Origin: Zychaea mexicana
Taxonomy: Eukaryota; Mucoromycota; Mucoromycetes; Mucorales; Lichtheimiaceae
DNA: 64,000 bases
NCBI RefSeq assembly: GCF_025766255.1
Contig: NW_026516741.1
Location: 1-64,000 of the forward strand
Direction: 5' to 3'
Below, in pieces: positions 25,101-37,792 of the stretch. The translations under genes were made by a program, and so were the position numbers. Under the pieces are notes generated by a model that worked only from the letters and a program-made list of their open reading frames with translations, did not search any database and was not told where the DNA came from. Within the stretch, counting starts at the first letter, position 1. Every line of letters starts with the position of its first letter.

Positions 25101-28100
25101 CTTGCGCTTGTTGACACGGGATACGCGCGGTCCAAAGAATGCACTTCCATTGATCTGTTGACCGTCCTTGTTGCTACCCACATCAAGTTCTTCAATATCC
25201 TGCATCACGACGTCTTCGCCTCCTTCCAATGGTCCGGGTTTTTCTACGCGTGTAAACATGTCGGTGATACGATGCTGCTTATACTTATCATCCTTGTCGA
25301 CCATTCGCTTGTGAAGCCAGTCAGGATGCGGCACCCGAGGAACAGGGTTGTTCACCTTTTGCATGGCGGCAGGAATGGTAATCAGCTTTTGGATCACTGA
25401 CGCAAAACGCTCGAGATAATACGGCCAATCCAGGATATCACGAATATCAAAGCTTGTGAGCGAATTATCCTTGAGCCACTTGCGTAGGTAATGTCTCTTG
25501 ATATCTGGCTCGGCCGAGAAGATGGTGACCGGGATGGCACGTTCAGAGACAGGTACGCCATAGGGACGTGCTGAGATGATGAATTTACATGCGAGGCCTT
25601 TATCCTTGACCATCTCATCACCCAAGAATTCGGCAAGACGTTTTGCAGTGCTGATGGCCGTCGATTTTTGCGAGCCGTAATCTTCCAAAGTTTTAGACAT
25701 GCTTCGATTTTCCGAAATCAATTGAAATAATTCGTCGTCGTGAAGATTGACTGCTTTACTGTACAAGATATCTAGCCACTGGTTTGCCACTCTGGCTACG
25801 GATTCGTAACAAGTTTCCAGCGTCAACCCTTCCAAAAACACCTTGAAAATTTCAGACTGGAAATCCTTGATCAGTTTGAGTTCACCACGACGCTTCACCT
25901 CAAAACCCTTGAGTTCAGCGAGCGATCCGTCGTCGTTGAATACGGCGTATCGTTTTTTCAGCAGCTTGTCCTCGACTGTGGATGCGGGTAAAATCATAGC
26001 ACGATAAGGACCGTCGATTTCGAAAAAGATACTGTTTTCGCTGTGCACCGAGTATTCGAGCTTTTCTTCGTCGACCAGTTGTTGGTATTGGTGATTGGTG
26101 AACTTGTCGTGGACAAGATGGTTTAACATGGTACAAGGATAGTCGATCTTGATTTTTTTACCGCTTTTTGTTGTAAAGGCAAAAGTCTCGGGGAAACTCT
26201 TGGGTAGGATACACCAAATACCATCTGTATCCAACTCAAGTGGACGGCCGATCCGTTCAACGAGTTGTCGTGCCATCTGAATAATGCGTGCACCGGTCAA
26301 GCACACGATACCAGCCATCTCCAACGAGTGCCATCTAGCACCCTTACGCATTACATAACCATAAAATGAGTTAAGAATACACTTGTGGGCCAGCTGGAGC
26401 GAATCGTACAGGACAATCATCTTTTTGGCTTCGTCGGCTTCCTTGAGCGATCCGCCTGAAGAGGCTTTGTCGAGATTCTGTTTCCATTTCTTGTGCAAGC
26501 CTTTGTATTCGTAACGGCGATCACGAAAAGCCTTAACAGTATCGACATAAAACGGATTTTCGCGCTGACAGATGATATCTTCTCGTTCGAAGGTTTTAGT
26601 TTCGCGCACCTTTTTATAAACCTTTTTACTATAATCAGTCAGACGTTTGCGGATCATTGTGCTCTGCTCGCCATCTGTTAATGCATGCCATGGTCGTGGA
26701 GGATCTGTTGGTCTCTTTGGCGGGAACGTTTCGGTACTCAACTGGTTGCGAATCATCATGTATTCGTTGCGTTTAGCTGGAAAATATTCACCACGCCATG
26801 ACCAAGTCATGCGTCGATCGCACGTTTTGTCTGGCAAATTGAATTCGCATGTTGCACACATGGATTCATCGATCATAGAGTCTGGCTGTAGTCGGTTGGT
26901 GAGAATGATATTTGGATACATGGCTGCGACGTCAAGATGGTAAATAAGAGGGCCTTCGTGTCGGATCGGATTATCGCGCAAATCCTCTAGCCTCTTTTTG
27001 ATGTCGTCGTACACTTCTTGATAGTTGGCAATGTTGTCAAGTTTCTGCTTCTCTTCCACTTGAAGTGTGAATTTCAAAGCAGAGTCGAGCTGATCAATGA
27101 GCTAAATTATGTTTTTACAGTTATGTTAATAAGCGTATGCGCTACTGTTACTTTGTTGAGGAGTTTTGAAAGAAACGTTACATACCTGTTGTGCCGCTGA
27201 TGGGTCAACTTTGAAATGAGTATCTATATCGCTTCGAAATACACCAGCTTCCAGCGCTTCGACGTGACCACCAACGTATGTTTCGCTCTCGAGTAAATGT
27301 CCTTCAAACATTTTGTTGGTTTCTTCAACATGTTTGTTGGGTATAATGACACTGACATTGTACGCTTCGACCTATAGCAGCAAGATTAGTACTTGATGGC
27401 ATATACTCAAACGGAGACAGAATACGTCATACGCTTCACACGTACCATTAACAACAACTCGCATAGCGTGCCTGTGCCTTTACGCAAAACTTCATCTGGT
27501 ACGAGGGGAATAATGTTACAAAGCGAAAAAATGAAAGGATGGACATATTTCATGTAGAGATAGTAAGTGGCAACAGCATCGGAAACTGAGTATTGTGCAA
27601 GTGTTTGTGGTTTTTCAGCGGCGAATCTAGTATGCGGTAACAAGAATGTATAAATACCTATACATACATCATCGCCAAAATCTCATTGTTTGCATATATT
27701 ACCTAGTCATGTCTTCAGGATCCAGTTCCATAGGATTGTAGCCGAGTTTTGCTGTGGTAACGGCCTTTAAACCTTGACTGCCTTGTGGTAAATATGAATC
27801 ACGCTTCACCCATCGGAAAGCATCCATGTGTGATGCGTGTTTGCACTTGTATTCATCCTCTTCATCTTTATAAACACCAATTTCCTTTTATTGATAAAGC
27901 CATCGTAAGTAAAAGTAGCCGATGATCTTCCATTTAACAATCCCTTAACCACTTACTTCATACATATCCATGCCGTTAGCTTTTGCACGGGCTTCAATAA
28001 AGGGCCAATCGAAAAAGTCACCGTTATAAGTTACATAGATGGTAGGCTTGGCTTGCTGAATGTGTTCGAAAAACCGGCGAATGACCTCATACTGAAGGTA

Positions 28101-29784
28101 GGAAAGGGATCGTGTGTTAGATAAGTATTGTAGCGCGCCCCCTCGTCTTCTTTTTCATGGCATCCCTTCCTTCTTATTTCTCGTTAAACGATATATACCT
28201 CGTTTGCTTCATTAAAGATGGTAAATTCACCTTGATATTCGGGTTTTGGTGTATAATGGAAATCTGCAATATCTTCACTGACAATTTCTCTATTGGTGAT
28301 GAGGTATCCCTGCAGCGTTCATTACAATTGAAATTAGTAAAACTCGCATCCTTCAATATCTAGAAATACTCTTTTTTGTTTATCATGTCCTGACATCTTA
28401 CATTCCCATCGATCATATATGAAATCATCATAATGGAGTCGACTGTTGCATCAGGAAATTTGAGGGGTGATTTGGTGGTTTCAATATCGAACGCCATCGT
28501 GACAGGATCAGGACGTTGGACAAGATCCTCTCGCCGAGTAAGGACTACAGTTTCATCCGGCATAGCTTTTGCTGTATACCAAACTCCCACACGGATATCT
28601 AAAAATGTTGCCAGTCAATATTAGAAATTCACATTTTCAGCGCTCCCTGTGGCTGCTTTAAGCTAAGAAATTGAAACTTACTCAGATCAATGGCAACTCG
28701 AACATAGTAGGGAACATCATATTCACGAATGTCAATGATGTTCTCGATCGCCTCATTAAAGTTTTTCCGTGAAGACATTGATGCTAATCCAGATCCTGGA
28801 TCATAGCGGATATGATTTGTCTCACTAAGTTGAGAGAAAGGTGTAAGTGTTACACACAATATGTTCATCCACCCCGTACCCCTCTTTTCGCAAGCTTTTT
28901 TTTTACCTGACTACTTCCGCATATGTATCCACGGCGTTGGTTTTTTCTCGATTCTTCTGGGCTGCTGGTAATAAGATTTTTCGTACAGACAATAAATCCG
29001 AGACATTGCGAAAAAATAGTTGAATCAAGACTCGCTTTCGACCGATAAGATGGTTTGGCTACACGAGGAAGTAAAGAAAAATGCTCTAATCAAACGTGCA
29101 TATAACTGCTAATCATCTTTTATAAAATTATGCATACCATCTTCAAATCCTCTCTTTGCACTCGCTTGACTCGTTCGATTGTATTTTCAAAACGTCGTCG
29201 CAAGTATTCCTCCACTTCACCTTCTGTGCCAGGCTTAATACACGTATGTATTGATTTAGTATTGACGCTTTCCCTCCGTTTCGCTCTTTTTTTGTGAGCT
29301 ACGAGCTTTATTTACCTTGCAACCAATGTAAAAGTATGGGCTATGTACAAGTGTCACTTTGAAAGTTTCTCCATTTTCGTCTAAAAAGTAATAGTCTACG
29401 CCTGCACGACCACCTGCCCATTCTGGATCTGGTACAAGTGTCTATATATAATTTCGACCATTCATTCCCAAATGAATAACATTTCTACCCAAAGGAGGCA
29501 ATGGGAAAAGAAAGAAAAAGTATGGTTACCGCGTGCATATTAATGAGCCAACCAAGACGCTCAGGTCCACTATTATAACGTTCAAAGCTGAAGCGTTCCT
29601 CTAATGCATCGAGACGCTTAATTTCTTCGAAACGTTGATCGAGGTTGCTGGGCGCACTCTCTGTTCCTGAAGGTAAGCCGTATCGCTGAAGAGATGTGTT
29701 GGCGTGAGTGGATCCCAATCGGCCTCGACCTGAACGGCCGCGGGCGCCTCTACCACCGCTGCCGAATTCACGTCGTGTAGCCAT
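22125..29784 (-). CDS. POL2: DNA polymerase epsilon catalytic subunit
   Basis: This is the leading-strand replicase of the nucleus. It starts [20 protein letters not shown] at 29784, the Gly/Arg-rich start usual for Pol2, and exon 1 ends at 29530 (GCG|GTAACC). Small exons down to about 27.1 kb carry the N-terminal domain, including [20 protein letters not shown] and the exonuclease motif [20 protein letters not shown] (Exo I Asp-Ile-Glu). One huge last exon (about 27.1 kb to 22125, more than 1650 codons) carries polymerase motif A ([10 protein letters not shown]), motif B ([20 protein letters not shown]), motif C (LELDTDGIW), the inactive second polymerase half, and two C-terminal Cys clusters (CTTC...CRGCC and CMRC...CDRCG) that bind metal and the partner subunit. 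About ten introns lie in the first third. All catalytic residues looked for are present. Confidence 0.95.
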
Positions 29785-29983
29785 GTGAAATTAGAACAGC
29801 AAATATATGGTTTATATATTGTATCTGTGCGTGTAGTGTAAAGAGAGGGGGAAGGGAGCAATTATACTGTGGAAAAAAAGGTTGAAGAAAAAAAAAGTTG
29901 GGTAGCATGGTAAAACTCAGTTTCGCGTAACGCGATTTCACGCGACGTGACCGGAATCATGTCTCAAGCGCACACGCGCTACG

Positions 29984-29989
29984 ACGCGT
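29984..29989. promoter_or_regulatory. MCB-like ACGCGT element upstream of POL2
   Basis: The palindrome ACGCGT lies 200 bases upstream of the POL2 start. Other CGCG-containing words (ACGCGATTTCACGCGACG) cluster at 29929-29947. In yeasts ACGCGT is the MBF site that drives S-phase genes including DNA polymerases. Function here is inferred from position and the family. Confidence 0.5.
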
Positions 29990-32178
29990 TGTCCTCCATA
30001 TCCGTTTAGCGTTGGGCAGCATGCATACATACTCGTGGTTTACGAAGGTAATTTATGCCACGTTGACCCTTTCCGAAGATCAATGTAAGCTGTATTACTG
30101 GTACTATGATATGTAATAAGTACTTAAAGATGTCGTGGAAAATTAACTTTACGTGCGTCGATAGTGAGCATGTGATCGCGTCCTTGCGGTACAGAGTGGG
30201 AACGGAATTTTAAGAAATAGAGTGCGATAACTGAAATCCGTAAGTTAGCCAAATTACGTAGTGTAGGGCTTAGTACTGTAAACGTATACCTTTGACTACG
30301 CGAAAGAAGGATGATGTAAGAAAATGGACATATATCTGGTGTTGGAGAGGACAGGTTTAATTGCGTTTTCTTGAGATGAAGCAGGCAGTGGCGAAGGCTG
30401 TGGTAGCAACGCATCATTTATTTCGATACTGATTCATCGTTGATATAGCTACAAGTGGGTTTAGTTTGAGAGATTGATTTATAGGGAACACGGGTAAATG
30501 ACAGCTACAGTATGTCTACTATCTGGTCGAATAACATCGGCTTTGCCAATAAGTGTGACGTCGCACTTCTACTGTAAATATACAGTGCGAAGAAAATAAT
30601 CTGTAAACGGTGTATTTGAACAACTTAGTTCAGCGGATGAAGTGTCAAATATGGTTTCACATCAATAGCTAGCTGGAAGGAAACCTTTGCTACAGCAGCT
30701 CTCTCTTAGTATTTTACAATAATCTCTCATCTCCACTTGCTTTTTGATACCGCGAGCTTTTTGCAACTTCCAGTAGTGATGGAAAGGGCCCGATACATGT
30801 CCTGAAGCAGCTTGTCTTGCCAGCCCTAGAAAAAGCCGACAATACGAAAAATGACTGGAGGAAATCTTTAAACCGAAGACTGCTGTTAATGACAGGCACA
30901 GTGGTCATTCGTTCCAAAACATCCGCGGCTTGCATTTACGGAGAAACTTGTTTGAAGCAATCTTGTAACCCTTCAAAGAAAGCCGGATACATTACACTGT
31001 ACTGGAGGGGTATTTAGCATCGATTTCTAAAGGTACAGTATACTTCTTGCAACTTTGTCACTTTTGTTTCCTTCTTCTTACTGGAAAAATATTTTGCACG
31101 ACATCTTTACTTTACTACCTGCATCCCAACTTGGCCCCTCGTGTCAAGGCTGGAACCAACAGTGCTGTGGCTATTTAAGGACGTTGTGTGCTTTTGCGCT
31201 TACCGGCGAAAAGAAGTCTATCATATCAATTCCATTCGCATCTTCTACATGTAGCATCTATTCTACACTACAATTTTTGCTCACTTCTTTTGTCGCTTAT
31301 TCATTATGGCTACTATGTGTAACTTAGCTAAAGCCAGTTACACCATGATGCGTCCCTAGTAGCAGGAATATGAAAAAGAGGGATGAGTCAGCAATCTATT
31401 CGTTTCTATCAATAAGATAGAAAGCAATTGTGTTTTATCCAGAACAAAGAAACAATTAAGATAACCGGAAGCAGTATCGACTCTGCAGCATAAACATCTC
31501 CATTGGCCGACTCGCTATATCTGTAGCTCGCCATTTTTTTGATTCGAAGTCGAAATCGAAAAATAATTACAAGTAGAGGATATAATATATGCGGCGGACA
31601 CGCTATTTTGGGAACATGTTATTATGTACTATGATATATTAGTACTACGTCGAGGTTACCAATGAACTTGAGACCTATTACTTATCCGTCAGATGAAAAA
31701 TAGATTATGCAAGTTTCAATATTTTTTGTATTGGAATTCGCATATGATATTACTTGTCGATGACAATTTACATAGAAGGGCATGAAAGAAAAAGCAGGGA
31801 TCATACGTATGCTCATCTTACGAAGCAATAAGTTTTTCATTGCTACACATTTTTTACTCTATTTTCTTTTCTTGATTGCACCTTTTTGACAGCATACTAT
31901 TTTTTTGCAGCAGTTCAATGTATAATTAAAAATTAGCGACACGGAACCGTCCTGTTAGAGTTGACAAGCATTTAAATTTGGGCTAATGTTATAGCGAGAC
32001 CGGTGGAATGTGCTTTTTTCTGGCTAATTAAACGAAAACGCTCTAAACAGAGCTGATGATATTATATTCGAGATTACAATTATTGTGGTACTACTGTCAA
32101 ATATTTACCTAGTTGCTTTCTCAGCCCGCCCTCCCATTTTTCTAGTTTTGCATTCTGCTAAATTTCAGTCCTCAAAGC
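29990..32178. other. Intergenic; no supportable gene
   Basis: A 2.2 kb AT-rich gap between the divergent POL2 and cis-prenyltransferase genes. Short frames at 30124-30417, 30714-31017 and 31055-31327 have no recognisable motif. TATA-like words are frequent and not informative. Confidence 0.5.
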
Positions 32179-33565
32179 ATGATCTCGTCAATATATGAAT
32201 ATGGGGCTGCAGCAGCAAAAAATGCAACAATTGCTGCTTTGGTTCGTGGTCCAATCCCACGACATGTCGGGTTCATCTTGGATGGCAATCGACGTTTTGC
32301 ACGAAAAGTGGGTGCTTCCAACACAAAATTCGGTCATTACGAAGGATTCAAACATTTAAAAACGGTACACAATTATTTTTGTAGCGTTTATCCAGAAGAG
32401 AAAGAGAGAATATGATTTACTAATGAGATTTTTGCCTCTATTGTTCACTTTCTCTTTTTTGATAAAAGGTGCTTGATTTTTGTATGCGACTAGGTATTCA
32501 GTCGGTCACTGTGTTTGCGTTCAGTATCGAAAATTTCAAACGATCGGAAGAGGAAGTGGCCTATTTAATGCAATTGTTCCGTGAAGCGTTTGCAATCTTT
32601 TCGGAAAAGAAGTAAGCTGGCTTCTATATATTTTTGTTTGATTTATCTGTATGGGATCCCATCTTGCTTATAACAAACATATCCATGACATTACTTAGTG
32701 AGTTGGTTGATGAGTACCAAATCGGCATTCGAGTATGCGGTCACCTTAGCTATTTGCCACCAGATGTCGCAGAATTAGCACACAAGGTCATGGACCGGAC
32801 AAAACATAATACAGCGTAAGTGGATATGCCTAGTGCTTTGTTGCTATGGATATGGAAAGCGTCGCTATAAGATACTTGAGAAAATGATGTTACCTTTAGT
32901 AACAACGGGGTTGTCATTCTTTATCTTCATCACAACAACAATAGACGATACTTTAATATTTGCTGCCCATATACCTCACGAGACGAAATGACCACGGCCA
33001 TCAAGGAAAATGTACGGCTTGTAGAACAAAATAAAATGAGCATAAAGTAAGCGACTACTAAAAGCAAATGGCACAAAGATTAGCAGCTACAAAGGATTTT
33101 GCTAAAATGACTCAAAATAGTGACATTACTGAGGAATCGATACACAATCATTTGTATACCTCAGCAAGTCCCCCTTTAGATATCCTTGTACGCACATCTG
33201 GTGAAATAAGACTCAGTGACTTCTTGCTCTGGCAGGTACGTATCATACACATACACATGATCATTGCTCTCTACGTTGTTAGGTTTGAGCGGCCCAAGAA
33301 GGGTCTATAAAGAGAGGGGGGAGAATAGGAAGGGTACGAGGTATTACATCACATGGAGAAGGGGAGAGAGACCTGAGGAAATTCTCACCCTTATTTATAG
33401 GCGAGCGATCAGTGTCAAATTCAACTTTTAAACTGCTTTTGGCCAGAACTTACGTTCTGGAAATTCTTGCCCATACTACTGGAATACCAAATATATCACA
33501 GTGCATCATCACGTAGCAATAATAACAACACTACTAATAATACTACGGCCATCGAAATAAAATGA
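32179..33565 (+). CDS. RER2: cis-Prenyltransferase (dehydrodolichyl diphosphate synthase catalytic subunit)
   Basis: Six exons, 32179-32364, 32469-32611, 32699-32815, 32945-33046, 33121-33235 and 33401-33565, keep phase and give 275 residues. It extends farnesyl diphosphate with isopentenyl diphosphate in cis to make the dolichol precursor, at the ER membrane. Family motifs are intact: [15 protein letters not shown] (catalytic Asp and the Asn-Arg-Arg), [54 protein letters not shown] (Arg-x-Ser-Gly-Glu-x-Arg-Leu-Ser), and [10 protein letters not shown] near the C-terminus. The last exon was found by reading past the 165-base final intron; its acceptor TTTATAG|GCGAGC is preferred over one 12 bases downstream because it keeps the usual spacing between LLWQ and WPE. 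An Asn/Thr-rich tail replaces the RXG motif seen in NgBR-type partners. Confidence 0.92.
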
Positions 33566-34526
33566 CCAAGCAACACTACTTGCTACCCACGCACGAATAC
33601 ACTATCCACATGCTATATACTGATATAAAGCTTGCTACGACAAACTCTGTGCTGTGTTCACAATACGTGGTAGAGAAACTATTTATGTCATTATACAATA
33701 TTGACAGAAAATAATTCGTTTTAAATGATTTCTCTGCATTGTAATATGGAGGGCTATTCACTAAACATTTTTGGGTGGAATACCATGCAATATGATAGCA
33801 GAATCAACCTATCATTCATTTTAGGGACGTCTGCAAACATATTTTGCTTCCGTATTGTCGTTTATCCTTTGATCTACAGTCTTATCATCATTCTCTTGTG
33901 CGTGCCAGCCCCACATTATCTTTTTTGTTTAGTGATAAAACCACACACCGTTTCGAGCGCTAACCCTTCAATTCTCTCTCTCTCTCTCTCTCTTTCTTTT
34001 GAGCTTTTTAAAGACACTCTTGCATTGCATAACTGTGTTGCAAAGGACTGTCTGAGCTTCGAAAAAGTTCGAGCCCAAGGTAGGTCCCGATGCTGAAAAC
34101 CTTACGAGTAAAAAGATGATAGCAACAATGCTCGACCACGAAAAGCATACAGCGGTAAAGATGTAATGGCTAGTTTTTGAGTTAATGTAGTAGAACGTCT
34201 TAATCGATACATACATTTTATCACTCTGCGGTTCGTTAACTAATTACAGAGCTCCATGATAGCCATCTACCAACTTTTCAGGTTTGACTGTCCAAAACGA
34301 GTAAAACATTCGCTTAATGATTGGTCGACTAGATGGGTGTTCTGGATAGACATCACGATAACATGACCATACTACAGTACTTTCAATACTTTCTTTCTCA
34401 ATCCGAGCGATAGAACACACACAGCCATATATAAAAATAAATAAAATTACTTTATTAATTATATTAAAATATAGTATAGGTAGTAAAAATAGTGATAGGA
34501 AATGACCATGATAACAAGATATTTTT
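33566..34526. other. Intergenic with a (TC)n tract
   Basis: AT-rich gap between the cis-prenyltransferase and the convergent gene ending at 34527. It contains a CT microsatellite at about 33973-33994. No gene is seen. Confidence 0.5.
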
Positions 34527-36695
34527 TTAGTATTTCATTCCAGAGAAAAGTTTACTAAGAGACTCCTTTTTGCTGACAATGGATCGCATCACAAAGTTCC
34601 GCTCCTTGACGGAGCCTTTTTCGGCGCAACCACCAGCGCTACCACCGTGTCGAAGTGCAGACGTCGAAGACGACGGCATCATGTTGGGTAAAGCTGGTCT
34701 TGAAGCCGAGTATGACGAGAATGAGGATCCTGTCCAAGACATGGCGGCTACCTTACTCGGAAATGATTGACTTTTGGTAATGGTAGGAATCTTGCTTTTC
34801 AATGGCTGTTGTTCTTTTTGGGCACCGTCAAGACCAGATGACGTTGAAGATGACGAGGAAGATAACGAGTCGCGATAATGATCCGGCTTTGAAGAGGATG
34901 AGGTGGCGGATGTGCCAGCACACCTAGGCGCAAGATTTTTGCTGATGGGTCGGAAGGCAGATATACTGGACTCACTTCGGATGATGGTATTGGCCACGCC
35001 CATTGCACCATAAGTGCTCACCAAGGCATTGTATGCTTCATCTGAACCGGCTTTCTCATTATTGTCGTTGTTGTGCCCTTGCTCTTCTTCACTGCTTTCG
35101 TCCAGGTATTTGCCGCTGTCAGAGAACTTGCTATCCTTGGTCAACAACCCTTGAGTTTCGTCGTCATACTGTTGCATTTCTTCCACCATGGTTTTGTCGG
35201 GTGCGGCAGCATTCAAATAGCTCATGCTCTGGTTGTCCTCAGTTGAGCTTTGGTCACTGCTGCTGCTTGGCAAAAGTCGCGTATCTTCGGCATCACCAGC
35301 TGACAGACTCTTCTTTGGCACTGGACGATAGCAAAATGTACATGAGGATGATGATGTTGATTGCTGCTGTCGATGGGGGTGTTGATGTTGACGGTGGCGA
35401 CGATGAAGTTGACTCGTATGACCGTGATAGTTATACCAGCTTCTCCACTGCGATTGCTTATTATTGGCGTCAAGCTTACTACCGTCGTAATCCTCTTCCT
35501 CTTCTTCTAGTTCTTCTTCGGTCCAATTCTGCTGCGGATGGTAATAACGATGGTAATTGGTGGCTGGCGCAAATGAATTGAAGCAGCAGTTGTTTGATGT
35601 CGAACCAGAACAGTTGGGTGCAGATGGTGACGGAACCAGCCGGACAGGACGTCGAGCACCAGGCGGCGACGTAGCAGCATTTGTAGCCATCACAGCAGCA
35701 GCTTGGTGCTCGATGGTTTGAAGCGATGGTTTCTTTCTCAGCTTGTCGTGGGTCCAATCGTTCGTATTCGGTTGGCCACCGGTGATACTACTGCCATTGC
35801 TACTGTCTGTCTGATGTTTACGGAGCAACGGTGCGTGCATTTCTTGCTCCTCCTCGTCGTCCGTTGATAATGCTAATGAGATTCTTGGGACCGTCGTACC
35901 TTTGTTGGCAACCAAACCCTTGGGCGCGTCCTGTACAACAGGCACTTTCGGAAGGCTGGCAAGCGAGGGAGAATGACGAGGCCGCCATTGAACCGACCCG
36001 TCCTCGCTACTACTACCACTACTGCTACTGCTGATGTACTGCTGATGTCCTGGACGCGGCGATATCCAAGGCGAAAACAAGGGGACATACCCTTTCTCTT
36101 CTTCTCGCGACGCGCTGGAATAGTGACTAAACAGCATTTGGCGTGTGTCGAGTGTGCGCTGCATCAATCGAAGACTGACAACGTTCATGGCACGTACCGC
36201 TTCACTAAGGCTTATTGTGTCACGTCCGTTCCATGCCTGTGCACACTCTAACATGTGCTGGGAATCCATCCATTGTTCTTCGAGGTATCGTCCAATGATA
36301 TCCATATGCATTGGATGATTGACTCCAGGCCGCGTTGTAGTGTTTACGTTGCTAGTGCTGTCGTGTTTGTCAGTGCTAAAAGCGCTGACACTGCTGCTGC
36401 TGCTACTCACGTCACCAGGTTTTGTAGGTCCATTCATCGTCGTCGTTGCGGACGTGTCATTGTGATATTGTTGTCGCGTCTTGTGTAGCAACTGCTGGGT
36501 CCAATGCTGAACGAGTTGCTCATATTCCTGTTCGATTCTCGGGTCATAAGGGTCATGTAAAAGTGGGATACTACGTGATGGAGAGTAAGGATTGGAGGGA
36601 TTGGTAGTGGAGCTGTTGCTACTATTGTTCGAATGATTGGAAGGGAAACTACGTGTTGCGGCCGGCGCTAACACTTGTTCAGAGGCACAGAGCAT
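34527..36695 (-). CDS. Ser/Asn/Gln-rich protein of unknown function
   Basis: An intronless frame of 722 residues, largely disordered, with Ser, Asn, His and acidic runs. Two segments look folded or conserved. Residues about 45-70 (DPRIEQEYEQLVQHWTQQLL) and about 128-195 (MHMDIIGRYLEEQWMDSQHM, then SLSEAVRAMNVVSLRLMQRT) are helical. The C-terminus, KERNFVMRSIVSKKESLSKL followed by FSGMKY, is basic and amphipathic. I do not recognise the family. The length without a stop in such a composition, and the C/T-rich plus CA-repeat leader (minus strand 36700-36870), support a real gene. A signalling or membrane-adaptor role is only a guess. Confidence 0.7.
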   Translation of the reverse strand: MLCASEQVLAPAATRSFPSNHSNNSSNSSTTNPSNPYSPSRSIPLLHDPYDPRIEQEYEQLVQHWTQQLLHKTRQQYHNDTSATTTMNGPTKPGDVSSSSSSVSAFSTDKHDSTSNVNTTTRPGVNHPMHMDIIGRYLEEQWMDSQHMLECAQAWNGRDTISLSEAVRAMNVVSLRLMQRTLDTRQMLFSHYSSASREEEKGYVPLFSPWISPRPGHQQYISSSSSGSSSEDGSVQWRPRHSPSLASLPKVPVVQDAPKGLVANKGTTVPRISLALSTDDEEEQEMHAPLLRKHQTDSSNGSSITGGQPNTNDWTHDKLRKKPSLQTIEHQAAAVMATNAATSPPGARRPVRLVPSPSAPNCSGSTSNNCCFNSFAPATNYHRYYHPQQNWTEEELEEEEEDYDGSKLDANNKQSQWRSWYNYHGHTSQLHRRHRQHQHPHRQQQSTSSSSCTFCYRPVPKKSLSAGDAEDTRLLPSSSSDQSSTEDNQSMSYLNAAAPDKTMVEEMQQYDDETQGLLTKDSKFSDSGKYLDESSEEEQGHNNDNNEKAGSDEAYNALVSTYGAMGVANTIIRSESSISAFRPISKNLAPRCAGTSATSSSSKPDHYRDSLSSSSSSTSSGLDGAQKEQQPLKSKIPTITKSQSFPSKVAAMSWTGSSFSSYSASRPALPNMMPSSSTSALRHGGSAGGCAEKGSVKERNFVMRSIVSKKESLSKLFSGMKY

Positions 36696-36901
36696 CCTGC
36701 TGTTTCTCTTGAAAACGAAGGAAATTGGTAGAGAACGAGTGTAAGGGAGAGATAAAGGCTTCTGATGTGTGTGTGTGTGTGTGTAATGTGGTTAAAAGTG
36801 ATGGAAGGAAGGGAAGGACGACAGTTAAAAGAAGAGGCGAGTAAAATAAAAAACCTCTTTCTATGTCTCTCTCTGTGTGTGAGAGCACTAAAAAATTGCA
36901 T

Positions 36902-37792
36902 ACAGTTTTGTTCTTATTAAAAAAAAAAGTAAGGATGCTCCGATGCTACAGCAGTTGATCCTTATGCATTCCTTTAGACCCTTTGTTTGACGAAAATCAT
37001 AGCCCCTTGATATTAAAATCTTGAAGTTTACGCGTATGCATTACCCTGTTATTCTCTTTCTGCCTTTGCGCTGTATCCATCAGGACCCATCATAACCATA
37101 TCATAGATACATGAGTAGCATTCAATCGAAGTTTAGAACAGTGACTACATCTACGCGTAGTAGAGGAATAAAACAGGGATCACGATCGACACACTGTCCC
37201 ACATCACTGATTGTGGCTATTTCAGAAGACGGAGAGCCGATCATCAGGTGTGTTGTTCCCAGTATGTATACGATGAGATAATGCAGACAGCATTCCGTGA
37301 CTATTTCCTGGTGCTTTCCAAATGTCAAAAACAGTCATTGAAATGTGTGCGATATTCTGAGCATGTCAGTGCATATTTACATGAAAGAATATAAGCAGAC
37401 GACAACATGCACTTTTATTAAGCAGCAGCAGCAGTCATGCACATATTATATGCTTTTTTTCTTCTGCTTACCCGACGATCTTTAACTTTAGAGCGTCGCG
37501 TCCATTTTTTGGTCTCGATCTCTATGTCAGTTTCAGCAGAGAGAGAGGGAAGGGAGAGAGAGAAAGCATGTAATTTAGACAGCACAAAATAACGCATGTC
37601 TTTTCATGTCTCTTGAAGAAGTATTAATCCATACAACATGAAACAAGTCAAGGCAGCAGCAATGATGGCTACACAAGACTTTCTGTTTGTTTGGATGTTC
37701 CCAGGAGTGGTTATCTTTTTTTCGCACTTGAAAAATAATAATACGCCCAACAACTTTTCTCTTTCTCTTTTTCCTCTGCCTCTTTATCTCTC
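36902..37792. other. Intergenic
   Basis: Promoter side of both the minus-strand Ser/Asn-rich gene and the plus-strand SANT gene. It has a GA-rich patch at 37540-37565 and a C/T-rich leader (TTTCTCTTTCTCTTTTTCC) just before the ATG at 37793. No gene is seen. Confidence 0.5.

Noticed and set aside
33236..33400. Apparent truncation of the cis-prenyltransferase after LLWQ.
   Set aside because: A final exon at 33401-33565 restores the conserved WPE segment in phase, so the gene is complete.
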